A stretch of 39,402 nucleotides of DNA from Spirochaetales bacterium (GTDB lineage: Bacteria; Spirochaetota; Spirochaetia; Sphaerochaetales; Sphaerochaetaceae), in contig JAQYHB010000013.1 in NCBI GenBank assembly GCA_028722305.1, forward strand, positions 1-39,402, written 5' to 3'. A program made the translations under genes and the position numbers. Numbering within the stretch: the stretch's first letter is position 1; every line of letters begins with the position of its first letter. Positions 1 to 8,900 of the stretch are shown here, one piece after another. Below the pieces are notes generated by a model, which saw nothing but the letters and a program-made list of their open reading frames with translations, was not told where the DNA came from and made no database searches.

Positions 1-65
1 GACAAGCGGCGTGTGGTGGATTTGATGATCACCACCATAGCCGCCACAAGCGACAGCTTGAACAT
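1..65 (-). CDS. possible start of a gene running off the left edge
   Basis: Reading leftward from an ATG at 65-63 the frame stays open to the window edge. It gives a short, hydrophobic N-terminus (Met-Phe-Lys-Leu-Ser-Leu-Val-Ala-Ala-Met-Val-Val-Ile-Ile, then Lys/Arg/Thr), which would fit a membrane anchor or signal sequence. The frame is closed by a TAG about 45 nt upstream of the ATG. A GGGAGGGG stretch lies about 25 nt upstream, too far to be a normal ribosome binding site for this ATG. About 21 codons are too few to name a family, and this could be a chance open frame. Confidence 0.25.
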   Translation of the reverse strand, partial: MFKLSLVAAMVVIIKSTTRRL

Positions 66-137
66 CACATGGAAAATCTGACTGGCGGCACCCCTCCCGT
101 CAGATACCTACCCTGTGTAGTCCCTTGTAAACTGTAC

Positions 138-153
138 TTTCTTATGTAAGAAA
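138..153. repeat. 16-bp near-perfect palindrome
   Basis: TTTCTTATGTAAGAAA has two perfect 7-bp arms around a 2-bp centre. It lies just downstream of the HD-domain gene and upstream of the possible gene at the left edge. There is no G+C-rich stem and no following T-run, so an intrinsic terminator is unlikely. An operator for the leftward gene is the more natural reading, but this is inference. Confidence 0.4.
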
Positions 154-165
154 TAGCTTCCCGCC

Positions 166-663
166 TTACACGCTCTTGCCAGAGGGGATTTCAGCGACAC
201 TCTGGTGCATCCCACGGCGGAACGGGGAATAGCCCTCCCCCACGGCACACAGCTTGTCCGCAAGGCAGACGACCCACCCTTCCAAGGTGTGGGGGCAAAC
301 GAAGGTCCCGGGAAACATGTGGTGGCGGATGATGTCGCGTTCGATATCGTTCAACTGGTAGTCTTCCAAGGCGTTGTCCAGGGCAAAACGGGGATGGCGG
401 ATACCATGAAGCCGATGCCACTGCACCTTCTCATGCCAATCGTAGAGGAAATAGTCGTGGAGCAGGGCGCCGATGACCAGGCTTCTCTCGTCGACACGCA
501 AATGCAGCTTGTGGACGATTCTGAGCGATTTGAACGCCACATGCAGGGAATGGTCGAATACCGTCGTAGACCCATGGTGGGGATACTCCTTCTCAAGAAG
601 AAGACGCCCACGCTTCTCCAGCCACTGTGCAATCTCCATGACATCCGATGCTTCCAACCTCAT
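166..663 (-). CDS. HD-domain protein (putative metal-dependent phosphohydrolase)
   Basis: This is a 165-aa cytosolic protein with an HD-type pattern: a conserved His pair near residues 38-41 (FDHSLHV), the His-Asp pair at 69-70 (ALLHDYF), further His residues after 'ERDIIRHH', and a late Asp in 'CLADK'. That order is typical of HD hydrolases acting on phosphate esters or nucleotides, but the substrate is unknown. The ATG (663-661) overlaps the TGA of the upstream glycosyltransferase as ATGA, so translation is probably coupled. The same frame is open further upstream, but that stretch has a shadow-frame composition and overlaps the glycosyltransferase, so the coupled ATG is preferred. A role with the glycosyltransferase is inferred from the overlap only. 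Confidence 0.8.
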   Translation of the reverse strand: MRLEASDVMEIAQWLEKRGRLLLEKEYPHHGSTTVFDHSLHVAFKSLRIVHKLHLRVDERSLVIGALLHDYFLYDWHEKVQWHRLHGIRHPRFALDNALEDYQLNDIERDIIRHHMFPGTFVCPHTLEGWVVCLADKLCAVGEGYSPFRRGMHQSVAEIPSGKSV

Positions 664-1976
664 ACTCCTGTGCCTTCCACCTTTGTCAGCAAGAGCTGCT
701 TGATACCACCAATGCTTTTGCTTCGAAGTTTCCGGTACTCCAACCGCTCCTGTTGGGATAGCGACGACTCGCTGACCCGCTGGAAATCGATGAGCACCTG
801 CCCGATCGCCTCGACGACCGGCTTGCTCTCCGAGCCAAGGCTGATCAACGCTGGCCGTCCTTTGCCGATGTGGACGAAATGGCGGAGCGTCATGGCCCGC
901 AGGCTGGTGGAGACCACAACTTGCGAGTATCCCGTGAAATCCTTGATCGCCTTGGTCGACCGAGTACCTTGCGATACGATAAGATAGCAAAGAATCCTGA
1001 CATCGCGTAGCTCCAAGTCAAAACGGTTCGCGACGGTGGTAAAATAGCGGGCTAGCAACTTGTCCTGATAATAGAGTTCCGTGAAGAAGTTGTCATCCAG
1101 CATGTCGCTGGCTGCAATCGCGGGAACCACCTCCTTGCCGAGCTTCTTGGTTCCCAGCGCCATGGCCCCGCCATCGCCCGCCACATCGATCAGAAAGCGG
1201 TAGAGCTCTCCCCTTTTCTTCCGGTACGACTTCTCGTCGTACAGCTGCATGTAGAACTCCTTGTAGTACTCGACCATGTCGAGCTTCATGCGCAGCACAT
1301 GGGAGAACTTCAACCGGGTATTCACCAATGAACCGGAAGTCTTCACATAGTAATAGACGGGAGCCCGTAGAGCGAAGATCTTCTCCACATGAAGGATGAA
1401 CTCAAGGTTGAAGACGAAATCCTCGCACCAGGAAAGCGACTCATCCATACGGAGCTGATAGGCTTCGATCTTGCTCCGGCGGAACAGCTTGTTCCACAAC
1501 GCGCCGTAATAGAAATCGGAGGGATTCTGTTGCATGAAGTCGACGTAGGAGAGCTTGTCCATCTCCTGTTCTTCATCGATGTCGCCTTTCTGGGAGACGC
1601 GGTCCCCCACCACCCGCCAGAAATCGGCGATGACCATGTCGGCGTCATGGCTGATGGCAGACTGGTACAACAGTTTCGTTGAGTCGGAAGGAATCCAGTC
1701 ATCGACATCCATGAACTGGACGTACGAGCCCTTGGCGATGTCCAGCGCGGCATTGCGGGCCGAGGAGACCCCCCCATTGGGCTTGTGGACAACCCGCACC
1801 CGGGTGTCTTTCTTGGCGTATGCGTCAAGCATGGCGGCAGAGGCGTCCTTGCTGCCATCATCCACCAGAATCAGCTCAAATTCCGTGAACTCCTGGGTAA
1901 GCACGCTCTGGACGCAACGGGCAATCCACGCTTCTCCGTTGTAGACCGGCACGATGATTGAGACTAATGGATCCAT
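660..1976 (-). CDS. family 2 glycosyltransferase with C-terminal MarR-like winged helix
   Basis: This is a 438-aa protein. Residues 1-120 form a clear GT2 (GT-A fold) domain: the VSIIVPVYNGE opening, VDDGS at 38-42, the GGVSSARN loop near 68-75, and the DXD-type DVDDW at 90-94 that would bind metal and sugar nucleotide. Residues 120-300 hold the WNKLFRR and SLSWCEDFVFN motifs usual in GT2 enzymes. Residues about 310-430 look different. They match the MarR-family pattern, with a helix-turn-helix near 338-362 (Thr-Lys-Ala-Ile-Lys ... Val-Ser-Thr-Ser-Leu-Arg), a wing near 365-382 and a closing helix after 'SSLSQQERLEY'. Bare GT2 enzymes of this type are usually about 300-350 aa. The start ATG follows GGAGATACC. 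The gene ends in a 4-nt overlap with the HD-domain gene. The acceptor and any DNA target are unknown. Confidence 0.8.
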   Translation of the reverse strand: MDPLVSIIVPVYNGEAWIARCVQSVLTQEFTEFELILVDDGSKDASAAMLDAYAKKDTRVRVVHKPNGGVSSARNAALDIAKGSYVQFMDVDDWIPSDSTKLLYQSAISHDADMVIADFWRVVGDRVSQKGDIDEEQEMDKLSYVDFMQQNPSDFYYGALWNKLFRRSKIEAYQLRMDESLSWCEDFVFNLEFILHVEKIFALRAPVYYYVKTSGSLVNTRLKFSHVLRMKLDMVEYYKEFYMQLYDEKSYRKKRGELYRFLIDVAGDGGAMALGTKKLGKEVVPAIAASDMLDDNFFTELYYQDKLLARYFTTVANRFDLELRDVRILCYLIVSQGTRSTKAIKDFTGYSQVVVSTSLRAMTLRHFVHIGKGRPALISLGSESKPVVEAIGQVLIDFQRVSESSLSQQERLEYRKLRSKSIGGIKQLLLTKVEGTGV

Positions 1977-2047
1977 GGTATCTCCTCAAACACGAAAGAT
2001 TGTAGCGGAAGCAAGAATCCAAAGCAACGAAGCAGAACGCAACCATC

Positions 2048-2078
2048 AAAAATCCCCACCCTCCGAAGAAGATGGGGA
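2048..2078 (-). terminator. intrinsic terminator after ftsH
   Basis: On the minus strand an approximately 11-bp stem (TCCCCATC... paired with ...GGTGGGGA) closes on a stable UUCG tetraloop and is followed by five T. It starts 18 nt after the ftsH stop codon and separates ftsH from the glycosyltransferase gene. Confidence 0.85.
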
Positions 2079-2095
2079 ACAACAGGAAGCTCGGT

Positions 2096-3907
2096 TTATT
2101 TCCGGTTCAGGATTTCCATGAACTCCTCGCCGGTAATCGTTTCCTTCTGGTAGAGATACTGCGCGATCTCATCCAGTTTGGCGCGATTCGCCTTCAGAAG
2201 CTCGACGGCTTTCTCGTGCTGTTTCTTCACCAGCGCGACCACCTCTTTGTCGATCTCGGTCTGGGTATCGGCCGAACAGGCAAGCGACGCATCCCCGCCC
2301 AAATACTGGTTGGTCACGGTTTCCAGCGCCACCATGTCGAAGTTGTCGCTCATGCCGTAGCGACTGATCATCGCCCTTGCCATCTTGGTGGCCTGCTCGA
2401 TATCGTTCGAAGCGCCTGTCGTCACGCTGCCGAAAACCACTTCCTCTGCCGCGCGGCCGCCGGTAAAGGTCGCGATCTTGTTCTCCATCTCCTCTTTCGT
2501 GTAGAGGTAATGGTTTCCCTCGTCCACCTGCATGGTGTAACCGAGAGCTCCGCTGGTGCGCGGGATGATCGTGATTTTCTGGACAGGAGCGGAATGGTTC
2601 TGCAGGGCGGCGACCAAGGCATGGCCTACCTCGTGGAAGGCGACCACCTTCTTCTCGGCGTCGGTCAGGATGGCGTTTTTCTTCTGGTAGCCGGCGATGA
2701 CCACCTCAATCGACTCTTCCAAGTCTGCTTGGCTGGCGGCGTCGCGGCCGTCGCGGATGGCGCGCAAAGCGGCCTCGTTGACGATGTTGGCCAATTCCGC
2801 GCCGCTGGCACCGCTTGCCATGCGGGCGATCTTGCCATAGTCGATATTCGCTTCGGTCTTGATCTTCTTGGCGTGGACCTTGAGGATCGACTCACGCCCC
2901 TGCAGGTCGGGAAGCTCGACAGGAACACGGCGGTCGAAACGACCCGGTCTCGTCAAGGCAGGATCAAGGCTCTCCGGCCGGTTGGTCGCCGCAAGGATGA
3001 TGACGCCATTGGTACCCTCGAATCCATCCATCTCGGTAAGCAACTGGTTCAGGGTCTGCTCCCGCTCGTCATTGCCGCCGAAGTTGCCATCACGTTTCTT
3101 GCCGATGGCATCAATCTCGTCGATGAAGACGATACAGGGAGCTTTCTCTTTGGCCTGACGGAACAGGTCACGGACCTTGCTTGCACCCATGCCGACGAAC
3201 ATCTCGACGAACTCGCTGCCGCTGATGGAGAAGAACGGGACTCCGGCCTCGCCGGCAACCGCCTTCGCCAGCATGGTCTTGCCGGTTCCCGGAGGACCGA
3301 CAAGCAGGACACCCTTCGGCATTTTAGCGCCGATCTTCTGATATTTGGTGGGATCATGCAGGTAGTTGACGATTTCCTGCAGGTTCTCCTTCGCCTCTTC
3401 CTCGCCGGCGACATCGGCGAACTTGATGCCGGTCTCGCTCGGGACATAGACCTTGGCGTTGCTCTTGCCCATGTTGAACATCATGCCGTCACCGCCCAGG
3501 TTCTTCATCATCCGGCGGTTAAGCATCCGCCCGAGGAAATAGAAGATGGCGATCGGGAGGACCCAGGAAAGCAGGAAATTGGCGAAAGGGGAAAGCTGCT
3601 GGACAATCTGGCTGGCGAAGGTGACGTTTGCATCGTGCAGACGCTCCACCAGGTTGGGGTCGTCCATCAATCCGGTCTTGTAGAGATTGCCATCCTTATC
3701 CGAAAAGACAATCTGGTTCGACTCCAACTGGACTTGGTCGATTTTGTGGTCTTCCGTCATGGTCATGAAAGTACCGTAGTCGATCTCACGGACACGGGGC
3801 GCGACCATCTGCGGGAACACCAGGAAGTTGAACAGGAAAATCACGAGCAGAGCCAGAAAGTAGTAATACAGCAATGGCTTTTTATTAGGCTCTTTTACTT
3901 CGTTCAT
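2096..3907 (-). CDS. ftsH: ATP-dependent zinc metalloprotease FtsH
   Basis: FtsH is the membrane-anchored AAA+ protease that extracts and degrades misassembled membrane proteins and short-lived regulators. The 603-aa product has transmembrane segments near 12-32 and 108-128 flanking a small periplasmic domain. The AAA module has Walker A GPPGTGKT at 204-211, Walker B FIDEID near 261-266 and the second region of homology ending RPGRFDRRV near 320-328. The zinc protease motif is HEVGH at 425-429, followed by the ATNDIEQAT-like stretch (here [10 protein letters not shown]) that supplies the third ligand. Length is typical (about 600-650 aa). The ATG at 3907 is chosen because AAGGTGG lies 5 nt upstream. 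A GTG three codons earlier is possible but would overlap that site. The gene has its own promoter and terminator. Confidence 0.97.
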   Translation of the reverse strand: MNEVKEPNKKPLLYYYFLALLVIFLFNFLVFPQMVAPRVREIDYGTFMTMTEDHKIDQVQLESNQIVFSDKDGNLYKTGLMDDPNLVERLHDANVTFASQIVQQLSPFANFLLSWVLPIAIFYFLGRMLNRRMMKNLGGDGMMFNMGKSNAKVYVPSETGIKFADVAGEEEAKENLQEIVNYLHDPTKYQKIGAKMPKGVLLVGPPGTGKTMLAKAVAGEAGVPFFSISGSEFVEMFVGMGASKVRDLFRQAKEKAPCIVFIDEIDAIGKKRDGNFGGNDEREQTLNQLLTEMDGFEGTNGVIILAATNRPESLDPALTRPGRFDRRVPVELPDLQGRESILKVHAKKIKTEANIDYGKIARMASGASGAELANIVNEAALRAIRDGRDAASQADLEESIEVVIAGYQKKNAILTDAEKKVVAFHEVGHALVAALQNHSAPVQKITIIPRTSGALGYTMQVDEGNHYLYTKEEMENKIATFTGGRAAEEVVFGSVTTGASNDIEQATKMARAMISRYGMSDNFDMVALETVTNQYLGGDASLACSADTQTEIDKEVVALVKKQHEKAVELLKANRAKLDEIAQYLYQKETITGEEFMEILNRK

Positions 3908-3938
3908 AGGTACCACCTTTTATTGCAAGGATGGGTCT

Positions 3939-3967
3939 AAGATACTTCCTCCCAACAAAATCGCCAA
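3939..3967 (-). promoter_or_regulatory. sigma-70-like promoter of ftsH
   Basis: On the minus strand TTGGCG (3967-3962) and TATCTT (3944-3939) are separated by 17 nt. The predicted start lies about 25 nt upstream of the ftsH start codon. Each hexamer matches consensus at 4 of 6 positions. Confidence 0.5.
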
Positions 3968-4004
3968 GAGTCCTCCACATATATCCAAAAAAGATTGTCC
4001 TGCA

Positions 4005-4424
4005 TTATGGAAGCTGCCGATACGCCTCGTCATCCACCGGTTCGCACCACTGTGTCCGTGTCTCGGTTCCCGGTACCTCGATCGCCAGATGCTGGAAAGC
4101 GCTGTCTTTGGCGGCGCCGTGCCAGTGTTTCACCTCAGGAGGTATGTTGACCACATCACCAGCCCGCAGCTCGCGAGCTGGACACCCCCACTCCTGGTAC
4201 CAACCACGACCAGCGGTAACCAGCAGCATCTGCCCTCCACCCTCCTTGGCATGATGGATATGCCAGTTGTTCCTGCAACCAGGCTCGAAGGTCACGTTGC
4301 CGACCACGACTTGATCCATGCTCAGCATCTTCAGATAGCTGGTTCCTACAAAATAATCGGCAAAGGCGGTGTTCTCTCCGCCAACCGGAAATATGCTGTG
4401 TTTCTGGAGCTTTTCAAACGTCAT
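4005..4424 (-). CDS. cupin-domain protein
   Basis: This is a 139-aa single-domain cupin. The first cupin motif reads WHIHHAKEGGGQMLLVTAG (about residues 54-72), with the His-X-His pair and the Gln before the beta strand. The second motif is GDVVNIPPEVKHWHGA (about 89-104), with the conserved His. Together they should hold a divalent metal. The pattern is that of small cupins related to gamma-carboxymuconolactone decarboxylase-associated proteins, which often act on or sense small oxidised metabolites. No specific substrate can be assigned. AAAGGA lies 6 nt before the ATG. The gene is divergent from a LysR regulator 98 nt away, which probably controls it. Confidence 0.85.
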   Translation of the reverse strand: MTFEKLQKHSIFPVGGENTAFADYFVGTSYLKMLSMDQVVVGNVTFEPGCRNNWHIHHAKEGGGQMLLVTAGRGWYQEWGCPARELRAGDVVNIPPEVKHWHGAAKDSAFQHLAIEVPGTETRTQWCEPVDDEAYRQLP

Positions 4425-4436
4425 ACCATATCCTTT

Positions 4437-4450
4437 CTATGCAAACATAG
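4437..4450. promoter_or_regulatory. dyad in cupin/lysR intergenic region (cupin side)
   Basis: CTATG-CAAA-CATAG is a perfect 5-bp-arm inverted repeat 13 nt upstream of the cupin start codon. Its position suits repressor or activator binding near the cupin promoter. The regulator is inferred, not shown. Confidence 0.4.
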
Positions 4451-4495
4451 GCAGATTCCACGGGATTCGGGAAGAATACTTTTTGTACCATTGTA

Positions 4496-4510
4496 TCAAC
4501 TTTTAGTTGA
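4496..4510. promoter_or_regulatory. dyad in cupin/lysR intergenic region (LysR side)
   Basis: TCAACT-TTT-AGTTGA is a perfect 6-bp-arm inverted repeat ending 12 nt before the lysR start codon. LysR proteins bind interrupted dyads of this size (T-N11-A type) and commonly repress their own gene from such a site. Confidence 0.5.
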
Positions 4511-4522
4511 CACGAGGTCTCC

Positions 4523-5410
4523 ATGCTTTACAACCGGTATCTCAATGCGTTCCTCGAGGTTGCCGAAACAGGTTCGTTTACCAAGGCGGGCACTCGCCTC
4601 CATACAAGTTCCACGGCAATCATGAAACAACTCGACAACCTCGAGAGCGAAGTGGGTTGCAAGTTGCTCTCACGAACCCACCAGGGAGTCCGGCTCACCG
4701 AAGCAGGCAACGTGATCCTTGAATATGCGAAGCTACTTGTCTCCTATTCGGAAAAGGCAGAATCAGAAGCTCGGGAAACCATACGGAAAAAAACACGTCA
4801 TGTTTCGGTCGGCTCCTCCATCCTCTACCCATGCACTCCCTTCATCAGCCTCTGGACCAGCTATGGCATGCAGTTCCCGGAATGGAGTCTTCAAGTTGTT
4901 CCTTTCGACGACAAACATTCGGAGATACTCGACCTCCTGGACAACTTGGGAATTGCCTTTGACATGATGATTGGGGTGTGTGACGCGAAAAGTTGGCTTG
5001 ACCATTGCGAATTCCTCCAGCTCGGTTCGGTAGAACAGTGTCTGGCAGTCCCCCGCAACGACCCTCTGGCAGGCAAAAGCCTCATCAGGCTCTCCGACCT
5101 TGCAGGACGAACGGTCATGCTCATGCATAGGGGCGATTCAGACACCGTAGACCGTATCCATGAACTGCTTGGAACAGTTTCAGGAGTCCATATCGAAGAG
5201 ACATCAACCTACGATCTTGATGTCTTCAACAAAGCGGAAACAATAGATGCTTTGCTCGTCACAACGAGAATCTGGGAACATGTCCATCCCGGCCTTACCA
5301 CCATTTCCACCGATTGGAATATCTCTGTCCCCTATGGAATCATTTTCGCCAAGAAACCATTCGAACAAGTCCGGAAGCTTATCGATTTGATCCGAGAATC
5401 TTATGCATAA
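4523..5410 (+). CDS. LysR family transcriptional regulator
   Basis: This is a 295-aa regulator. Residues 1-60 form the winged helix-turn-helix (LNAFLEVAETGSFTKAGTRL, then a Ser-Thr-Ala recognition helix and the 'LLSRTHQGVRLTEAG' wing). The rest is a periplasmic-binding-protein-like sensor domain. Length is standard for the family. The usual Ser-Gln-Ser/Pro of the recognition helix is replaced by Ser-Ser-Thr. The ATG follows GAGG with 6-nt spacing. It is divergent from the cupin gene, the usual LysR-target arrangement. The 3' side opens into AT-rich non-coding DNA with no visible terminator. The effector is unknown. Confidence 0.93.
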   Translation: MLYNRYLNAFLEVAETGSFTKAGTRLHTSSTAIMKQLDNLESEVGCKLLSRTHQGVRLTEAGNVILEYAKLLVSYSEKAESEARETIRKKTRHVSVGSSILYPCTPFISLWTSYGMQFPEWSLQVVPFDDKHSEILDLLDNLGIAFDMMIGVCDAKSWLDHCEFLQLGSVEQCLAVPRNDPLAGKSLIRLSDLAGRTVMLMHRGDSDTVDRIHELLGTVSGVHIEETSTYDLDVFNKAETIDALLVTTRIWEHVHPGLTTISTDWNISVPYGIIFAKKPFEQVRKLIDLIRESYA

Positions 5411-5958
5411 CTACACATGATATCAATAAGTAGAGTGTATATATTTTTTAAATATTATATATTAACATAATATTTAGAAAAACAACATGTGTGATTAATT
5501 GATTTTTATTCCAGATATTACACGACATTTCATCGACAATACCATATTCTTCATTCTTAAATAAGAATTTAAATATGACATTCGTTCATCGCAAACAATA
5601 TGTAGCACTTTTTATATTTTTATTTCTTATGTATTAAATTTTACATCAGATACTCTGGCTGGAGAACTCCTCGCCAACCGATTCGCCTCGAACATTCTCT
5701 GAAAAAAACACGACATACGGACGATAAGCAGAATTATGCTACTAATGAGTACCTTTGCGCATTACTCTTCATTGGACTTATATGGAAATATGTACACATC
5801 TTTGACCTATCTCGGCAAAATATTATAATAGTTAATATTATTCCTTGAACGGTCATATACATTTCATATGTTGTAAATAATACCATGCATCTCCGTAGCC
5901 ATACAATCGTATATACAATCCCGGCATTGCTGGCATCAGAACGGAAATCCAGGTTCTG
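5411..5958. other. AT-rich intergenic region without a gene
   Basis: About 550 bp are strikingly AT-rich (by eye close to 70 % A+T, against about 42 % in the flanking genes). No open frame with coding character, tRNA or convincing terminator is visible on either strand. The region lies between the end of the lysR gene and the 3' end of the large mosaic protein. It marks the left side of the foreign-looking block. No copy of the tRNA 3' ends is present that would mark an attachment site. Confidence 0.7.
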
Positions 5959-8900
5959 CTACACGGCCATTCGCAGCGCCAGCTCCTCGTCCGCCCAGTC
6001 CTCTCCCTTGAACTGCTTGATGACTTCCGTCGGGACAAGCCCGCCCATGGCGACGGACCTCTCGACATCTTTCCGCCACTTCTGCGTGAAGGTCTCCTTC
6101 TCGTCCTCCGTCAGCTCGAAAAGGGAGGTGTCGGCCTTGGGCGCCACATCGTCGAGGCTCCGCCTCTCGCTGGCGACCGTCTCTTCCCTGTTTCTCCTGT
6201 CCTGATAGAGCCTTGCGTCTTTCATCCGGTCGGAGAGTGCTTGGTTGCGGCGCGCAAGCATCTCGTCGTAGCTCGGGGCGACCTCGACGGAATCTATCCG
6301 ATCGAAGAACCGGGAGAATACCGTTTCCTTGTCTTCGGACCGGATCCTCCGGTAATCTACCATTGCGTCCTTGAGGCTCTTGCCGTTGTAGGCCATGGCG
6401 ACGACACGGGAAATGTTTTGCCGTTTTCTATCCGCATCGAGTGCCGGATTGTAGCCTTCCGCATAGGGGTTGGTGGCGATCGGCTCAAAGCCTATCCGCA
6501 TGTAGTTGTAAATGAGGTCGTCCTTATCGTAGCAGTCAAGCTTTACAGCTCCATTGGTGATCGCGGTAGTAAGGGTGTCAGTAAGCCTGCCTTTTGCGCT
6601 GGGATCCGAGAACACCGCCTCGAGATCCCCGTCCATCGTGATAGCGAAACCGGAAAGCCTATCCGGAGCAAGGAACATCGTCTTTCCTTGGAGTTCATCA
6701 ACGGTTTGCACGGTGACAGAGAGCCCCTTCGCCCCCATGTGGTCAACGGCGTCAGCCAGCGCATCATGGAAGCTCTGTGGCGTCACAGGGCTGTCTGCCG
6801 AATCGTTACGATTGTAGGAGACTTTGCTTTCGGGATAAAGGACAAGCCTTCGAAGTTCTAGCTCTCGAGGAACTCGTCGAAGACCGACAAGGGTATCTCT
6901 TCTTTCCCGGACAATCCCTTCGAGGCGAGAAATCTCTTCAGGTCCTCCATGTATGCCGGACCTCTGAAGCACCTCTCGCAGTCTTTCAACGAGATAGTCC
7001 TCTTGTCGTACGGAATCTTGCCTTCTGAGCCACTCATCTGATACCTCGCCTTCCAATGTACCACGGTCGGACAGCTCGAACAAGATGCTGTCGTTCCCGG
7101 CGGAGAACTGCCCGTTGTTGTCCGTGGCGCTCTTGATCTGGTTGGGGCGGAATACCGCATAGGAATAGCCTGATTCGTCGTTCGGCTCATTAACCAGGAC
7201 CCCGTCATATCCTTGCTCTTTGATTGAGACGACAACCTTCGGATCGTCCATTTGATCCCAGTCCATATAGCCTTCAGGAAACACACGATCAATCCAGTTC
7301 GGGTCTGAAGTTTCCACAGCCCGAAGACCACCGTCATAATCAATGACTTCTTGGCCGGAGGAATCGACGCGGAAAGCATTGCGAAGAGCAATCTCCGCAC
7401 CTTGCTTGTCAAGGAAATTTCTTATGTTAAGAAACACCGGCATCGTGTTCCTGCCATAGTTTTCCGCATCGCCTGGATTCTCTGTGAAAAAGAATGCCTG
7501 CCCCGGGACCTCAAACGCAGAAAGCATTACGTACCGTGTAGAACGCTGTAATCCGAATGTATTGAAGCTGGCATCTGTCCCGTGGTACACCACCAAAGGC
7601 TCCTCGTTCTCGTCGACAACTTCTGAAGAATTGAACTTGCCTTCCGCGACAAGCTTGGATAAAATAAGTCTAGATTCCTTGTTGGTATTACGCGTTTGAC
7701 TTTGGTCAATGTAAGTTCGTACTTGGTTACCAACAGGGAATTTTTCTTTTATTTCGACCTCATGTAGATAGAAATTCGTTTCCCCGTGTTTCTGGTTGAC
7801 AACCACCTCACAAATATAAGGCGTTTGCCCAATCTTTATCGGCGCATCAATCACGTAAGAAGTGTAACCTCTGTCTTTGTAGTTCTCTGTAACGCCGAAT
7901 ATCCTACCTTTTTTGATTACTTCAGGAACGGCTGTAAATGCGGCCGCTTTGGCTCTTCCCACGCCATGGGCAATGGAAGAATTGACGCCTCTCCTTGTCA
8001 GTAGAACAACTCCCAAATCTTTGCGTTCAACTTTTCCTCCGTATTTCTCCGCGAAGTATTCGCTGACACCATTGACCATGTCGGACTTGAATTCATCTCC
8101 AGAAATCATCGCCACTGGGTTTGCAGACAGGAGCCAATCCAGATTTGCCTTTCCCTCCCAGTTCCCGAACCACTTCTTGAACTCGGGCGTGCGCACCTGC
8201 AGCCACTGTCGTTCGGTCAGATTGGTTTGCGCGCCATTGGGCGCCTTCATCCACTGGTCCGTGCCCTTGTACTTCCTGCGCACCTCGGCCATGGAGGGGG
8301 TGTCCTCCGCCAGCTCGAACTCCGACCCCTTAGCGGAATCGGAGTTGACTTCTTGGGTGGAAGGAGTATTATTGGAATTGGGAGATGGCATTTGCCTTCT
8401 CCCACCGAAGAAGGAGTCTCTCACGAGCTCCTTCTCATTTATTTTGTACTCCGCAAAATTTCCCTTTTCATCTTTCAATACCACTCTGAAACCGGAAATA
8501 TCCATCCCGTATTTCGCTACTATGTTGTCATATTGGCCGTTGAGATAATCGTCGATATATTTTCGCGCAGTGGAGATGGAAGCCCCCGTAAACGACAAAT
8601 CCATGTATAAAGAATCTGCCTGGGACAGCGAATCCTTGAAACGATCTTGTATTGCTTCTCTCCCTTTCCTTGGCTTGTTTTTCTTGGGCTTCGGTTGCTT
8701 CAGTTCGATAAAGATTCCGTTGGAAATCCCGTCCGGGGAGGAATCTTTTCTGGCAATGATGACCTTGCCTTTGCCCAGTTTTTCCGGGAGCAGGAAGAGA
8801 TCGGCATCAAAATGGCTTGCAAACTCTCTTGCCATTCCGATCTCTTTCTCCAAAATCGTCTTGTCTTCTTGTTGGGAGAATCTCAATGGATGTACGAAGA

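Noticed and set aside
5887..5893. CATCTCC shared with the tRNA-Glu 3' end, considered as an attachment-site copy.
   Set aside because: Only 7 bp match and the flanks differ completely. A real att copy would usually be 15 bp or more.
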